A stretch of DNA of 64,000 nt from NCBI GenBank assembly GCA_015680685.1, contig MNCI01009417.1:747379-811378 (forward strand). The letters run 5' to 3'. Shown piece by piece: positions 10,100-22,699 of this stretch. Numbering within the stretch: position 1 is the stretch's first letter; every line of letters starts with the position of its first letter. A program made the translations under genes and the position numbers. The DNA comes from Gnetum montanum. Its lineage: Eukaryota > Streptophyta > Gnetopsida > Gnetales > Gnetaceae. The notes beneath the pieces are model-generated. The model worked only from the letters and a program-made list of their open reading frames with translations. It had not been told where the DNA came from and did not search any database.

Positions 10100-12343
10100 A
10101 AAATTTACTAATTTTGCTTATTAGAATGGGGGCTATCCCTCATGACTAAACCTTTGATCATGGCAAGAATTAATAAATGGAAAGTTTGGATCCATGCATG
10201 TTGGAAATATTGGGGTCCGATCATATCCAAACCACTGGGTGTCTTTTGGTGTGGTGGCAAGAATGTACCCAAATTGGGGTTCACACACTTGATTAAAGTA
10301 GGCATAGTAGGGTAGATTATAGGATGTGGTCATGTGATAAGAAGCTGACCCACTATGGCACCCATGAACATAAGGCGGTATGTAAAGATCGATATGTATC
10401 CTTACATTGTTATATTCATTGGGTTGCATGGTTGTTGGAGTGTTACTTGCTAGCTTGGATAGGGTGATAGGAAGTGTTGAGTTTAAAGAGGAGGGTATAT
10501 CATCGTGTTGGGCTTATGCTGAGTTTGAGGATGCAGTGGCTCCAGAGCCATGCTATCTCTTTCTACAGCCATGCCTAAAGAAAGCACACTTCCGACAATG
10601 TGGAGGACTCCGACTATTGTTAATCGTAGCAGCACAAGTAATGTTTGTTGGTTGGTACTATGGTGCCAAACCTTTCGATACTATTGGTGGCGATGTAGGA
10701 GGTGAAGGATGAGAATATTGAGAGTAAGGAGAAGTGTAAGGGACATGAGGTGGTGATCCCGTAGGAGAGGACATGGGTTGATGATATTTGGGAGAATGAT
10801 AACGATGAGGTGAAGCAAAGGATGTTGATCTAGTTGGAGAAACAAGGTGTTGAACATAATAAGCACTTGATTTCAAGTGATATGAAGGGTCAGCCCAGTT
10901 TGGTGATGGTCTCCCCCACGATTAGTGGTTTTTCCACTGTAGTTTGGCACAATACTTTTGAGGAAATATGGATGTAGCATTCTTCTCCAATGCTCATGTA
11001 GATGTGACAAGATTAGGCATTAGCCTTTGGGGTGATTGTACAGGCAACATCGCATTAATACTTATGATTTTTAGTTGAGTTCCTATCCTTGTTTTCTTTA
11101 GCCCTTCTTTCCGATTGTCAAATGGTGTTCTATCTTGTTTCTAAGTTTGGCATCCTCTATTTGTTCTGGTTGTCAAAGTGATCTTGCGTGGTTCTACCTC
11201 TATTAATGTTTGCATATTCTCCACATTTTTCATGTACCCACTCCATCATCTTATTGATCTTGTTGATTTTTGCCTCAATTTCATCTAGTGATTTTAGTAT
11301 TGGCATAGATGGAGATGGTTTCACCTCCTCAAGGTGAGTTAATTTCTCCTCTTCATGATTATGGACCTTTGTTACTTTAAGATTTTGGTCCTATTGAGAT
11401 CTTTCAACATTCTTCCATTTGGCTATTTCTCCTTCTTCTTTTACTACCCAGTTAATAAGCTCTTGAAATTGGTGGGTTTATAGTTCATAGAGTTGACCTA
11501 GGGCATACATCCCTAGGGTCTCCCTTATTTCATTACGAAGCCCATCCATGATGTGACACATTATCCTTTTCTCAGAGCACTCATGGCTTGGCCAGTTGTT
11601 TAACAATGAGTAATATCTTTCTAAGGCCATGTCCAAGGGTTCATGTTACCCTTGTTTCCACTCTTGGATTTGTCTCCTGAAGGTTGACCCTCTTGCATAG
11701 GTTTGATATCTTTTGTTGAAGACTTTCACCATTGTAGGCCATTGATGAATAAGATTGGGTTTTAAAAACCTATACCATACTTTTGCTTGGCCCACGAGTG
11801 TCATAGGAAATAGCTTAAGTCTTTGCCACACATTATCAATGTTGTTCCATGCATAGACATCATAGAAGGCTTGTAAATGATGTTGCAAGTCTAAATCATA
11901 GCCCTTTGAGAACTTAGAAAAGTTGTTTAAATCAAGTTTGGGTAGATAGCTTTCCTTGCAATGCCTATGAGATATTTGAATGACCTCTGTTATATATGCA
12001 TTAAGCTCTCTATGGTCAGCAGGAGTTCATCTCACTAAGTAGGTTGTAAGTTCATGAGTTGGGGATGATTTTGTCTATGTTGATGTTGGTGTTCCTGATC
12101 TTGCTTGTGAATTCGATTTTTATTTCTACACTAACCCCTTAAGGAATAGCCATCCATGTCATGACCTAACATTGAGAGAGTAAAGGAAGAGAGAGAACTA
12201 TAAGACTTGTCATGACTTTTGTAAGTCTCCCAATCATCCCCTAATGCACTCTTGCTAACCATTGAGAAGGTCTTAGGCCATATGGGCCCCCTCATTCTAA
12301 GAGATGTGTCATCTTCACTAGAGGTGTCAGAGGTGGATGACAA
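10100..12343 (-). pseudogene. gag relic of element D
   Basis: The capsid-type core (Retrotrans_gag family) is clear at 11888-11646: HHLQAFYDVYAWNNIDN, a KLFPMTL segment, WYRFLKPN, and F-N-K-R-Y-Q-T-Y-A-R. The same segments occur in the gag of elements E and G, which ties D to their family. An acidic, serine-rich N-terminus begins near 12343 and a proline/serine/tyrosine-rich segment lies at 10876-10658. Many stops and shifts interrupt it, so no full Gag can be made. Gag would form the virus-like particle that packages the element RNA. Confidence 0.75.
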
Positions 12344-12610
12344 GAGTCATCGAGTGTCGTTAGGGTGTCCATGAACATATGAAACTTTTGCATAAGATTT
12401 AGTACTCCAAACTTCTTCTTCATCATAAATTTCATTGGTTCTCTAATAAATTGCATTACTAGATGTTGCGTTATTGTTATCCCATGAAAGATACATTGTC
12501 GTGAATTGTGTGTGACTTAATTAAATTTAACTTCTTTTTCTAAAAGATATATCATTAATACCTTGTTACAACAATCTTATATGATATAATTGATCGAGAT
12601 AACTAGCACT

Positions 12611-12630
12611 ATCCCTAGCAATGACGTCAA
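12611..12630 (-). other. Primer-binding site of element D (tRNA-Asp type)
   Basis: Directly next to the 5' LTR the minus strand reads TTGACGTCATTGCTAGGGAT, close to the complement of the plant tRNA-Asp 3' end. It fixes the orientation of the element. Confidence 0.8.
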
Positions 12631-13507
12631 TGATGAGCAGCGAGGTACTGCTATGCTCAACCATAAAAATACGAGCATGTACACGTGATCCGAATGAACG
12701 CTATGGATCGACTTGTTGTGGCACCTAGATAGTTATACGTTGATCACAATTCACTATCTTCCCACCTAGACTAGTATTTTCTTTGTTATGTATGGTTTAG
12801 TCTAGAGTGAGGTGTATGATGTGGTTTCTACTACTATGCTACTCCTAAGAACAATGAAAAGTAACTTAATTAAGCTAATAAGCAATAAGAAATAAAATTT
12901 GAGCTAGCTTAAGTGCAATGAGCATCCATCCTTAATCATTCATATGCATCTTGGACTTCGTGTACTACTTTTGAGAATGCCAAGTGCACATCACTCGAAA
13001 CACTGCTTCATACACTACTAGGTTACCATGTAGTTACAGTTAAATGTTCGTGATTAAGACATACTCATTCTACATTAACAACAAGAATAGTAAATGATGA
13101 TAAAAGAAATATTAACTAAGAAAACAATAATAAATAATTAACAATTAAAATAAATAAAAGCTAAATGAATGCTACAATGATCGAGTAATCTTGATCTTTA
13201 TTGCCAATTGTGTGCATGTCCAAGTACATCACACTCGAACTAAGGTTTTGTACAATTACAAGAATCACACTACAGGCATGCACTTGGGAAAGAACTGAAA
13301 ACTAACTAAAATTAACAAAAGACTCAATATTCCTAATGACTAACTGTTCTAATGCCTTTATGACACTTCCCCGTGCACCTGAGTGCTATATTTATAGGCT
13401 AACACAGAAATCATGATATCATGTATACGTTATCGTAACCAGGCTACGATATCACATACCTAATATTGTGTACGCACTATTGGGGCCTGACAAACTTTGA
13501 TTCATCA
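12631..13507 (-). repeat. 5' LTR of element D
   Basis: Begins TGATGAG, ends TTCATCA, and is followed by the TSD ACATG. It shows the family landmarks on the minus strand: GATATC palindromes at about 13415-13470 and the TATA box near 13390. It aligns along its length with 4221-5128. Confidence 0.9.
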
Positions 13508-13514
13508 ACATGGT

Positions 13515-14200
13515 TGCAACTTTAAACTCAATGGCTCCTAGGATTGTGCGATTGCAATTCATAGTTGAACTCATTGTAAAAAAAGATACAAACCATTCTA
13601 ACCATTGTAGAGTTGAAAGATTCATTGTTAAGACTCAAGTTCAAATTAATATGGATGCTCTATAGTCAAAGTTGGATTCTCTAGAACCAAAAATAACAAT
13701 TTCTCACTCAGGCTTAGAAGAAATTACTGAGAAAATACATAAAGATGAAGAAAAATATGGCAAGACTTAGAATCTTCAAATTGGGGGATTTCCCAAAGAG
13801 CAAGGTGAGGATATTTTGCATGTCATACTAGATTTCTTTATGAAACAAATGCATATTTCTTCTACATCAATAATTAGTGCACATAGACTTAGTCCTATGG
13901 GGAAAAAACCTTGGTAGATTCTTGTTAAGTTTGCTAATTGCAATGGAAGAGATAAGGTTTGGAATAACATAAGTATCTTAAAAGAATAAAAGATTTGGAT
14001 TAATGAAGACCTGACCAAAATAAAAAGAGTACCCAAAAATATCAAAACAATGGAAAAAAGTTAAACAAGTGCATGCTAAAGGTAAAATTGCTTACTTCAA
14101 CTATAAATATGTTACAATCATCAAAGAGAGGGAAAATCCCCCAAAATAGGAATTTTCTTCTATTACATGTGGTTTCCTTAATGTTGAAGGTTCATTACCT
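13515..14200 (+). pseudogene. LINE ORF1-like relic (L1-type RRM/C-terminal domain)
   Basis: Translation on the plus strand gives a coiled-coil-like N-terminus, then NLQIGGFPKEQGED, FMKQMHISSTSIISAHRLS, ILVKFANCN, VWNNISILK, KIWINEDLTKIKR and finally GKIAYFNYKYVTII. This order (short strand, helix, H-R-L, P-W-x-I-L-V-K-F, then K-x-W/Y-I-x-E-D-L-T, then a F-x-Y-x-x-x-I end) is that of the RNA-binding ORF1 protein of L1-type LINEs. At least four in-frame stops and one shift break it. The ORF2 endonuclease and RT are not seen; a few coding-like residues continue to about 14340. Plant L1 elements more often have a different ORF1, which makes this copy noteworthy if confirmed. Confidence 0.45.
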
Positions 14201-14384
14201 AATAAATTTGTTTCTTTAGATACTATTCATTTCTTCTTCCTAAGTTTCAACGTAACTAGCAAATTTGGTGATGCTAAACTATTACAAAATATTATACAAA
14301 TCATAGAGTCAGTAATTAATCATAGGTTAGAAATGTATCTCATCTAAAATCCCATTGAGTGTTAAATAGTTTTTAAAATAAATA

Positions 14385-15480
14385 TTAGTTGTACCTTTTC
14401 AAGCAAGTGCTAACTTTTTTATTCATTAATTCCCACATCTTATCTATCCTGGCTACCATCTCAGCAATGGACTTTTGTATTGACAAGGTTTTGTGTGAAT
14501 TCACCTCATCAAGAGCTACATCTTCTGGATTACAAACATGGACCACCTTTTTATGATGGAATGGATCTAAGTAATATTCATTTGCACTCTCCCTTTTGTA
14601 TATCTCTCTTTCTTCTTTCATCACTTGTTCAATCAACCTTAGTATTTGATGGGCTTTTAGTTATGATAATCTTTTTTAGGCATAGATCCCAAGGGTCTTC
14701 CTCATTTTGTTGTAAAACCCATTTATAATGTGAAAAATATACTCTTTTTAAGAAAATCCATGGCTTGTGCATTTGTGTAGTAGAGAATAGTGTTTACCTA
14801 GGGTTGCATTAAGGAATTTATGGTTCTCTTGCTTCCATTCTTGGATTTACTTTCTTAAATTAGACACTATAGAGTAGGTCTAATACTTCTGGTTTAAGAG
14901 CTTAAGCAATATGGACCACTCCTGGATTAAATTTTGTTTTAGTAATCTATACAAAATTTTAGGTTTTTTTTATTAGTGTCTATAGGAATAACTAAAACTT
15001 TTATCATTTGTTCCCAATATTCTGCAAGGAACATGTATAATGGAAGACTTATAAATAATGTTGCAAATTAAAATTGTAGCCTCTCTCAAATTTAGAAATG
15101 TTATTGTTATTAAGCTCTTTGATGTGGCTTTGCCTTTGATGCCTATGATGTATCTTTATTACTTCCCTGATTTGTAGCATACTTCTAGTAGCCAACAAAG
15201 GTTTTTCATCATTGGACATGTTTTGGTCATAATATCTATTACTATTTGCTCAATTGTGGGGTTTTTTCTATTCTTACTTTGGTACCTATGTTTTTCTTCA
15301 TCAAAACTAGATGATGAAGATGAAGGGAAAGATGATGGTGAACTAGGAGAATTACCATGACTTTTGTATCTTCCTTTATGGTCACTTGGTCAATACCTTC
15401 AGGTTTTACTAAAGGTCACAGGGTTTGAGATCCCCCATGTTCTAACACTTATTTCATCCCCTCTTATATTTTTTGCAATG
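14385..15480 (-). pseudogene. Decayed gag, TGATGAG family (remnant F)
   Basis: The minus strand holds a gag tail (14636-14385) with E-x-x-I-Y-K-R-E-S-A-N-E-Y, alignable with the region after the capsid core in elements E and G, and upstream of it (about 14960-14740) pieces such as the Y-S-x-V-S-N-L-R-K and I-Q-E-W-K-Q-E segments. Upstream again (to about 15480) acidic gag N-terminal coding is suggested. Stops and shifts are frequent. The matching primer site and LTR follow at 15752 onward. No pol and no 3' LTR were found; the left end abuts the LINE-like relic. Confidence 0.6.
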
Positions 15481-15751
15481 GCTAAGCATAGTATTTGATA
15501 TTATTAAGGATCATAACGATGATATGAAGCCCTTAGTTGTAATGGTTTACTCCAATTTTCTTCAATATAAATCTTGTCATTACCCTACCAATGTTCTTAT
15601 TGTGAGGTGGACTATTGACCATGTGTGAAGAAGGCATGTTTTCAATTAATAATGTATGTGTGTGAGTTACAATATTAATTTATTCTAAAATGTAAATTCT
15701 TAATGCTTTTTACAACAATCTTTTTATGGTATAACTAATTTAGAACATTAG

Positions 15752-16165
15752 CACCATCCTTGGTAATGATTCCAATGATGAGAGGTAGAGTAACTCTATA
15801 TCCAATCATATAGATTAGAAGCATTCACATGCAAATTAGTCAAAGTCCATGGATGGGACTAGTAGGGTATCTAGATCGTTAAGCATTTGATTGTAGGTTG
15901 CTATCTTTCCACTTGGATTGGTGGTAGCTCTATCATGTATGTTTAGCTCAAAATGAGATTGATAATTATAATGTTGTTGGGACCTTGAACTAAGCTAATT
16001 AATAAGATAAAAATTAATTATTTAATTTAATTAATAATGAAATTAATTTCTAATGTAGCTTAAGAGTGATGAATCTCTATTTCCAACTTGCCATACACAT
16101 CTTCAATTGGTGTAAATGTCATTGGTATTACCAAGAGATATGCTACTAGTCATACCAAATGATAT
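15752..16165 (-). repeat. Primer site and truncated 5' LTR of remnant F
   Basis: CCATCCTTGGTAATGATTCCAA (15752-15773) is a decayed tRNA-Asp-type primer site on the minus strand, followed at 15774 by TGATGAG and about 390 bp of U5/R-like sequence. It breaks off before the U3, where a second LTR start appears. Confidence 0.6.
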
Positions 16166-16175
16166 CATTGTTGGG

Positions 16176-16815
16176 TGATAAGCAGCAAGGTACCCCTACG
16201 CCCAACCATATGAATCACTAAGGTGTTATGCACAATCTAGTTGAATTCCATGGACCTATAGTTATCTCATACACTAGTTTCTTTAGCAGGTGAAATGATG
16301 TTGAGAACATTTGTTGTCTTCCCAACTACACTTGTGAGGCTCAAGGGTATGGTTTAAGTGCAATTGAAGTATATGAATTTTTGTCATTTTATATTTTATG
16401 GATGTAATCACCTAAAAAAAGAATAAAGAGTAGAATAGATTAAAAGCTAAATTGTCCATTGCCTAACTAGCCTAGCACAAGTAATCATCCCACTTTCCTG
16501 AACACATATAGCACTATTGGGCTACCAAATGTTAAATATTGCTAGGCTACCAAATACTATATGAATGCTCGAAGTGGTCATGCTCATGTTCATTAACTAT
16601 TAGAAATAGATTGCTTAACTAAAATGCATTAAAATAAATAGCAAGCAAGTAAAATGTAGTAAAGAAAATATTAATCTATTCTCAATGCTGCAAGGATTGC
16701 CAAAAGAGTTCGTTTTATTCCTATCACCCTACTATGCTCAAGTACATCAGTGCTCAAACAAAGAACCATACACACTTTGGACTCAAGCATATTGATAGTG
16801 TGAACATTTTTTATT
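16176..16815 (-). repeat. Second truncated LTR, TGATGAG family
   Basis: TGATAAGCAGCAAGGTACCC at 16176 restarts the U5 end of the family LTR inside or directly behind the first copy. It can be followed through the R region to about 16815 (CTCAAGTACATCAGTGCTC), where it stops short of the U3 palindromes. No primer site precedes it, so it is a solo LTR scrap. Confidence 0.6.
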
Positions 16816-16829
16816 GGTTTCCAAATATT

Positions 16830-17330
16830 AGTGGAAAGTAAAATCTTCAGCCATAGTTTTATCGAATGTTACGTAGGTCGATGTTTGCAAGAGTTTTTGG
16901 ATCAGCATTGTTTGAGCTATGGATCTACAAGATACTTGAAAGAAGCATAGCTCAAATCATTGAAATAATGGGCCAATAGAGGTTAGTGATTTGAAATCTT
17001 TGTTAAGATTTATGTGGATTTCATTTTTCTTCTCCTTCTCATGATGCAGTAAATACCGTAAAGCAACTATTTGGGAAGAAATCAAAGGTAATCATATATT
17101 TTTTCACTCTTTGTATAAAAGCTCAACTTATCCTTTATTTTTTTGGCCCCTAGATATAGCTAAAAAATGTGGTTTTGTCATGGGTCCCACTTGCTCGCTA
17201 GTGCTAATAGAGTAATAATTTTGAGGAACTATGATTTTGATTCCCAAAAATATCTTCCCTTTTAAGTATGATTTTATTGGTTTTCATGATTTGATTATGT
17301 TGATCAGATTGGATGGTAAGTACACAAAAG
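16830..17330 (+). repeat. Dispersed repeat S, copy 1
   Basis: Aligns in the same orientation with 51025-51350, upstream of the ERF gene. Landmarks shared in order are CAGCCA(T/C)AGTTTT, GCAAGAGTTTTTGGAT, a TTTGAGCTATG segment, GAAAGAAGCA(T/C)AGCTCAA, and CCTTTTAAGT...TTTATTGGTTT...GATTA(T/C)GTTGATC. It has no coding potential that I can see. Confidence 0.65.
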
Positions 17331-18104
17331 TAAAATAAAATGAAGCTTTATTGTCTTTCTTGGATAGATATTACATTTTCATGAAAAATAGTCTACAAAT
17401 TGACCAAGCATCAACGAGGGCATCAAAAACAAATCATACAAGCTTTTTGCTATAACATTATAATAGTGCTTCAAATGCGTAGTCATAGCATATGAAATAA
17501 ACACATGTAACTAATCTTCAAAAACTCTTGATATGCACAACTTAAAAATGCGTTCTTTTGGAAGGAGTTGAATTCATCTTCCACTTTTAAATTTAAAATG
17601 CTGAGAATTTAAGCAAAGCTTGCTGATAACATTCCTAATATTTGATGGGAGCAGCAGCAGAGAGATAGTGAGCTTCTTCATCTAGTTTATTAGATCTAAT
17701 GTAATGTAAATAAAATTGTTATTTGCTTTCCAAATTAGTCCATATTTATGTTAAAACCTTTTGCTTGACTAGTTGGTAAATATGCTTAGGATTTTGCTAT
17801 ACATACTCCCAAGAAATATTCTATTTTTCTAATCATTACATTCTCTAAAAATACCAACCACTCTTGCTTAAATTTGACAGGGTATAGTTAACCTCCAAAA
17901 ATGAAATTACTACAACTATAAGTGTATATAATGAATTGGCATAGGACTTCTAATTCTAGAACATCAAATCAAAGATGTTGCCCATAGTTTTAAGTTTAAC
18001 ACAAGACTTCTGCTTCTAAGACATCAAATTAAAAATGTCACTCATGGTAGTAAGTTAGACACTCACCAAGGGCCCACTTTGTTGAATTTTATTTTTTATT
18101 TTTG
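17331..18104. other. Unassigned AT-rich stretch between repeats S and R
   Basis: Occupies the place of 51351-51880 in the ERF upstream region but is not convincingly alignable with it. Two similar phrases, GACTTCTAATTCTAGAACATC (about 17945) and GACTTCTGCTTCTAAGACATC (about 18005), show a short local duplication. No gene is seen. Confidence 0.5.
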
Positions 18105-18370
18105 TGTGTCACCTTAGAGTACTGGCTTTGCATCTTTTGATGACAAGGACATTGTTAATTGTGATGGCAGCCCAAACATACCCACAAGTGAAGCAATCAA
18201 AAGTGTTGTGTTGTGTACCTTATTCAAAGCATTAATCTAAGGACGCTTTTCACATGGTGTCCAAGTGTCTTCTGGATTTTGTCAAAAAAATTGAGATGAT
18301 GCACTTTTTCTAAAAACCCAGAGGAAGCCACAACATTGATGTAGAAGCATAATACAACGAATAGAGGACT
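18105..18370 (+). repeat. Dispersed repeat R, copy 2
   Basis: Matches 50150-50530 in the same orientation: a GATGACAAxxACATTG segment, CCCAAAC, GAAGCAATCAAAAGTGTT, TTATTCAAAGC(A/T)T(T/C)AAT, and the GGTGTCCAAGTGTCTTCTGG core. The last part also matches 51880-51985 in the ERF promoter region. Confidence 0.6.
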
Positions 18371-19605
18371 AGGGTCAACACCATGACACTACCACATGTG
18401 TAATAGTAAAATGACATTACGCCCTTTGAATAGTGATTGGCAATAAAGACATATCAAAGACATTTGTATTTCATAAGTAGCAAAAGCTACAATAGCAATG
18501 ATAACAACAACATGGGATTTAAGGCAATAACAAGGGAGAACTACTTTTTGGTCCGAATTGGGTATTATTGCAATACATTGTGATGCAATGTTAATCTAAA
18601 TTTTTATTTTTTCATAATTTTGGTCATGGTGCACATGGGAAAAAATGTTGTGCATTTTTCACTAATGTACAAACTTAAAATGTAGCAAGAACTTCATTGA
18701 CAAGAAATTGAAATCTAGTTTTCCATGGTTTTTCATTAAGATTTCATCAAAAAACAAGAGTGGAATATAAAATATCTCCCAAAGTAGTAGTATTAAAAGA
18801 AAGATTGCCAAATTAACATTAACTTTTTCACTTTATTTTATTTTTACCTAACTTCTCATAACTCTCACACACATTGCAGACATAATGCATAATTTCACTA
18901 CTACTCCCTTTGAAATTTTTGGTGTACGATTTTGATGCTCATTCTTCGTTATTTTATTTTTTGTTTCAAGAAAAAAAGCCACATTGATCCATGTTACACA
19001 ATCCATTAAAAAACTTCAACCTAAATCTACTTTAAGAGAATGACCTTGCAAATTCCCACTATTGCATTGAAGAACTACAACAATGTCAGCAAATTGAAAT
19101 TTGGCTTCTTTGCCTATGAATATTCTACATACTTTGATCTTAAAATCTAAATCTTAAATTGTTGGGAGTAAGAAAGACCTTAAGATAGATAGAAATTGCA
19201 TGTATGCAACTTCATCATTTGACATTGCTGCTAAGGATTATATTAACTATGTGCATTATTTTAGTTTTTGTACCCTTTATTTCCCTCAACCATTTTAAAG
19301 CCATTCAAAAAACACATAAAACACTATGTTGAAAGGAGAAGATTGCTTAACATTCCTATCTTTTGTTTCTACAAATTTGTTTTTGACATCTAGATTAAAC
19401 ATCATTAAAATAAGAAAATCAATATAGATTGCTATGAAATTGAGTGTGTGAACAATTAATTAGGCTTGAGGGAAATTAATATTTATATATGGATACATAT
19501 GGTTTTGCACCTTTTAAGTAGATAAATGTCTTTAAATTTTTTTTTCAAATTTAGCACTCATTAAATGAATTTAAAAAAACCTACATCTACATCTCCCTTT
19601 TTGAG
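18371..19605. other. Unassigned AT-rich stretch
   Basis: No gene is called. On the minus strand around 19150-18960 a coding-like piece of about 40 codons appears (FKIKVCRIFIGKEAKFQF and a little more) before a stop; it may be an exon or transposon scrap but matches no family I can name. The right end (19606-19610, GTACC) is the target duplication of the next element. Confidence 0.45.
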
Positions 19606-19610
19606 GTACC

Positions 19611-21380
19611 TGTTGATGCATAACATTTAGATGCACCAACAGCAGGAGGAAAACTTGTTTTAGAAGACTATTGCTTAAGGTGTCTCCCATATGGGTATGG
19701 AAACCTAGAAATAGTCTCAACTAGAGAAAGCTACGTGGCCTTTTGAAAATGGAAAACCAAATGGAATTTAAATTAAATAATTGTCTTGAATACAATAAGT
19801 AACTAAAAGAGATGAATTTTCCCTAGTCTCGCTGATGCTACTGATGGTGTCCATTGCCGGTCAGGAAGACTATGACCGTTGCCTAAAGAGGGAGAGAGAG
19901 AAAGAGAAACTACTATAGGGAGGTGCTTCCTATGAGAGAAGAGGGAGAGAACTCAGTCTTTGCTACTTGATCCTGCCGCTAGTTGACCTTGTAGGCACCT
20001 ACTAGTTACAACCCAGAAAAGGAAAGTAAGCACTGCTTGAAGGTGTCCCTTTTTTTCTTTTAGGTTACATGCCCACCACTGCCATTATGATGTTGTTCAT
20101 CTAATTTTTAGTAGCCTATCTGACATGAATGTTAAGCGCCTACTCCAGCCTAAAGGCTTAACATGCACCATTGTAGTTGGAGGGAAGGGGAGACAAGAGA
20201 GAGAGTATGCCATTAACTATGCCTATAATTGTTGACACATGCAATGGAGGGAGATGGAGAAGAGAGGTTGGTGATCCCTGTTACCTGTTATGCTGCATGC
20301 ACTATCTGCTAGTTAATGCACATCGGCCCAAATCTACTATTCACGCCATGGAGGCTGTTGCTGGCATGTGCTAGCACCATGTTGTTTGCAATGCAGAGTC
20401 TGCCTGCTTAGGGAGTCCATACCCCAGAGAGTTGCCCTATTGCTTTTAACCCTACTTAAGAAAATGAAGAGTCATTGTAGATCGTAGCAAAGAAAGAGAC
20501 CACTGCCTCTTCCCTTCCTAGCTGCAACCTCCTAGATCTGATTTTTGGGCTGCTGGCTCCTCCTCTGACCACCCCCACCTAAAGCACTGCCTAGGAAAAC
20601 CACTACCAATACTCATGTTGCATGTAACTCCCACCACATTCTACCTGTAACACTCACCATAGGAACCTACAGCAATAAGAATATTCCTTTTTCTTACCAC
20701 TCATACTTTGCAAATTATGATTCACCTCAAGTTGAAACTAAAATATGTCAGTCAATCTCACAATAGCAGGGTCTTATCTGTAGAGTAGTGTAGTGTAGTG
20801 TAGGGTTATTGATTAGGTTTTATTGTTGTGTAGAACAAACTAGGTGGTCAGTTTCAATTGTTCACCAACAATAGCACAATAAGCCTATTTTGTCCATTTC
20901 AATGTCCTCTTTTTCATGCAAGTTCCTATGAATATTTATTTCCTATTGCACTGTGCTGCATTCGAAAACCCTATGGTAATATTATGTTATGATTTTTGGC
21001 TAATATTTCAAATGGTTAAATGACCATGATTTATGTTATTTGTCACATGGATAATGTCCATGTTATTTATCATATGTATTATTTTTTTATGGTTTTAGTT
21101 TCAACTAATATTGCATTCATATGTACACCACAAACCCTACTCACAATTGTAGCCAACTGGAAACCATGTATAATTGAAATTAATTATCAAAGACCATGAC
21201 TTTGTAAACAAAACAATAATAAATTGTATAAAAGTTTCCAAGTATACGACTTGGCCAGTTAAATTACCATGGTTAACCCTACCAACTAAAAACTATGAAG
21301 TTTGACAATATTTTTATTTTGTAGAATCAAAACTATTAATCATGGCCCCATGCCTAGCATGGGTGAGGTTGACCTCAACA
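19611..21380 (-). repeat. 3' LTR of the old gypsy element
   Basis: Starts TGTTGATGCA and ends TTGACCTCAACA. It contains a small TAGTG microsatellite near 20786-20806 that is also present in the partner LTR at about 34656. Small frames inside, such as 20177-20374, are not supported as genes. Confidence 0.9.
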
Positions 21381-21394
21381 CTTAGCCCCCAAAA
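21381..21394 (-). other. Polypurine tract of the old gypsy element
   Basis: On the minus strand the bases next to the 3' LTR read TTTTGGGGGCTAAG, a typical plus-strand primer tract. Confidence 0.75.
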
Positions 21395-22699
21395 TTTTAA
21401 TTGCATGCAAGTACAAGGATAGCAAAATCACTAAATTTTAAAAGGAAATGCGACAGATAGAGAATTAAGAACATCGTAAAATATAGACAAATTAAAACAT
21501 GAAAGCAAACGATGCGAATCTAAACATGATTAAAATAACCATATAATCAATAGAGAACTAGACGCGTGTGAACCAAACCACACCATCTTATTTAATTAAA
21601 ATCAAAATATATAATTTATTATTTTAACTACATATATCTATATATAATTAAAATATAATTATGATTTCATTCCAAATCTTCCTACAAAGTAAAATTCAAT
21701 AGCATGCAAACTACTTTGAGCACAAGACCCATACTAAACTTAATGAGGAGGACAAGCTCAAGTTAGATTGTGGCTAGCCATAACTTTTAGATTTTTCCTT
21801 TAGATTCCTTTTTTTTCTTTTATCATTGAGAAAGGGGATGGATAAAAAGGGATTGTTTGCTTCTATATTTTTTTATTTTTTATTTTGAAAATGGGAAATT
21901 AAGGCTAGGGTAAGGATTGCTGTCGAACCCCATCACACTCAAGAACTTACTACACTGCCAATGAACACAATCCTCAATTTTTTTCTTTTCTTTTTTTTTT
22001 TAACTTTTTTTGAGGAAACTTTTCTCATGGTGTACTTCATTCTTAAGGTAGGAATTCCAACATAAGTCTGGTTGATTAGCTACACTGCCAATGAACACAG
22101 TCCTTTCGGAACTTTGCCCATGATGCAATTCAACCCTTATGTATGTGCCTTTAATTACAATTTGATAGCATCATAGCAGGTCTCCTAGGTGGCTAAGAGT
22201 TCTTAAGTGGGATGAACACATTTCACCCTGTTGTTCACAGGGTAGCCATGGATCATCACACTTGAGGATTGGGGCTTATGAGAGGAAAAATGAGGCTTTC
22301 CAAGGTCACCTAGTGATTATGGCTAACCATTATCCAACATCACATATCCTACACTTACATAATCATGATGATTACATGATAAGTTAGAACAAATCTCATG
22401 CTCCATAATCCAACATGACTAAAGAAGCTAAAACCTTGAAAAAGATTCAGAAGAATCAACACATTCTTGAAATATAAAATATAACAGTACTAGGATATAT
22501 AAAGCATTATCTTATAATGGTGTTATGATGATCCAACGCCAAGTAACGCAAATGACCATAATGATTATTAAAATCATATGCAAAGTAAAAATCAAAACAA
22601 TATGCCAGGAAAGAAATGATGGAAATGTAAAGAAAATATGCAAATGCAACTATATACAAATGAAATGCATGGTGAAGGGGAAGAAAACATGCAACTAAG

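Larger units (their letters stand above)
4221..13507 (-). mobile_element. Element D: TGATGAG-family LTR retrotransposon carrying gag and ORF-X
   Basis: The element is delimited by two LTRs (4221-5128 and 12631-13507) and an exact 5-bp duplication ACATG at 4216-4220 and 13508-13512. A tRNA-Asp-type primer site adjoins the right LTR and a polypurine tract adjoins the left one, so it runs on the minus strand. In order of transcription it holds a gag relic (12343 to about 10100), a poorly understood stretch (about 10100 to 8100) with a possible protease scrap, an internal promoter-like module, and a frame of about 930 codons (ORF-X, 8102 to 5309). No reverse transcriptase, RNase H or integrase motif was found in roughly 7.5 kb of internal DNA, so it is non-autonomous or a strongly rearranged derivative. 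Confidence 0.9.

Noticed and set aside
10407-10712. Plus-strand frame of 101 codons
   Set aside because: Antisense to the gag linker of element D; no domain.
4221-13507. Element D as a complete autonomous gypsy element
   Set aside because: No RT, RNase H or integrase motif could be found on its strand.
20177-20374. Plus-strand frame of 65 codons as a small gene
   Set aside because: It is within the LTR of a minus-strand element, and the matching part of the partner LTR is not open.
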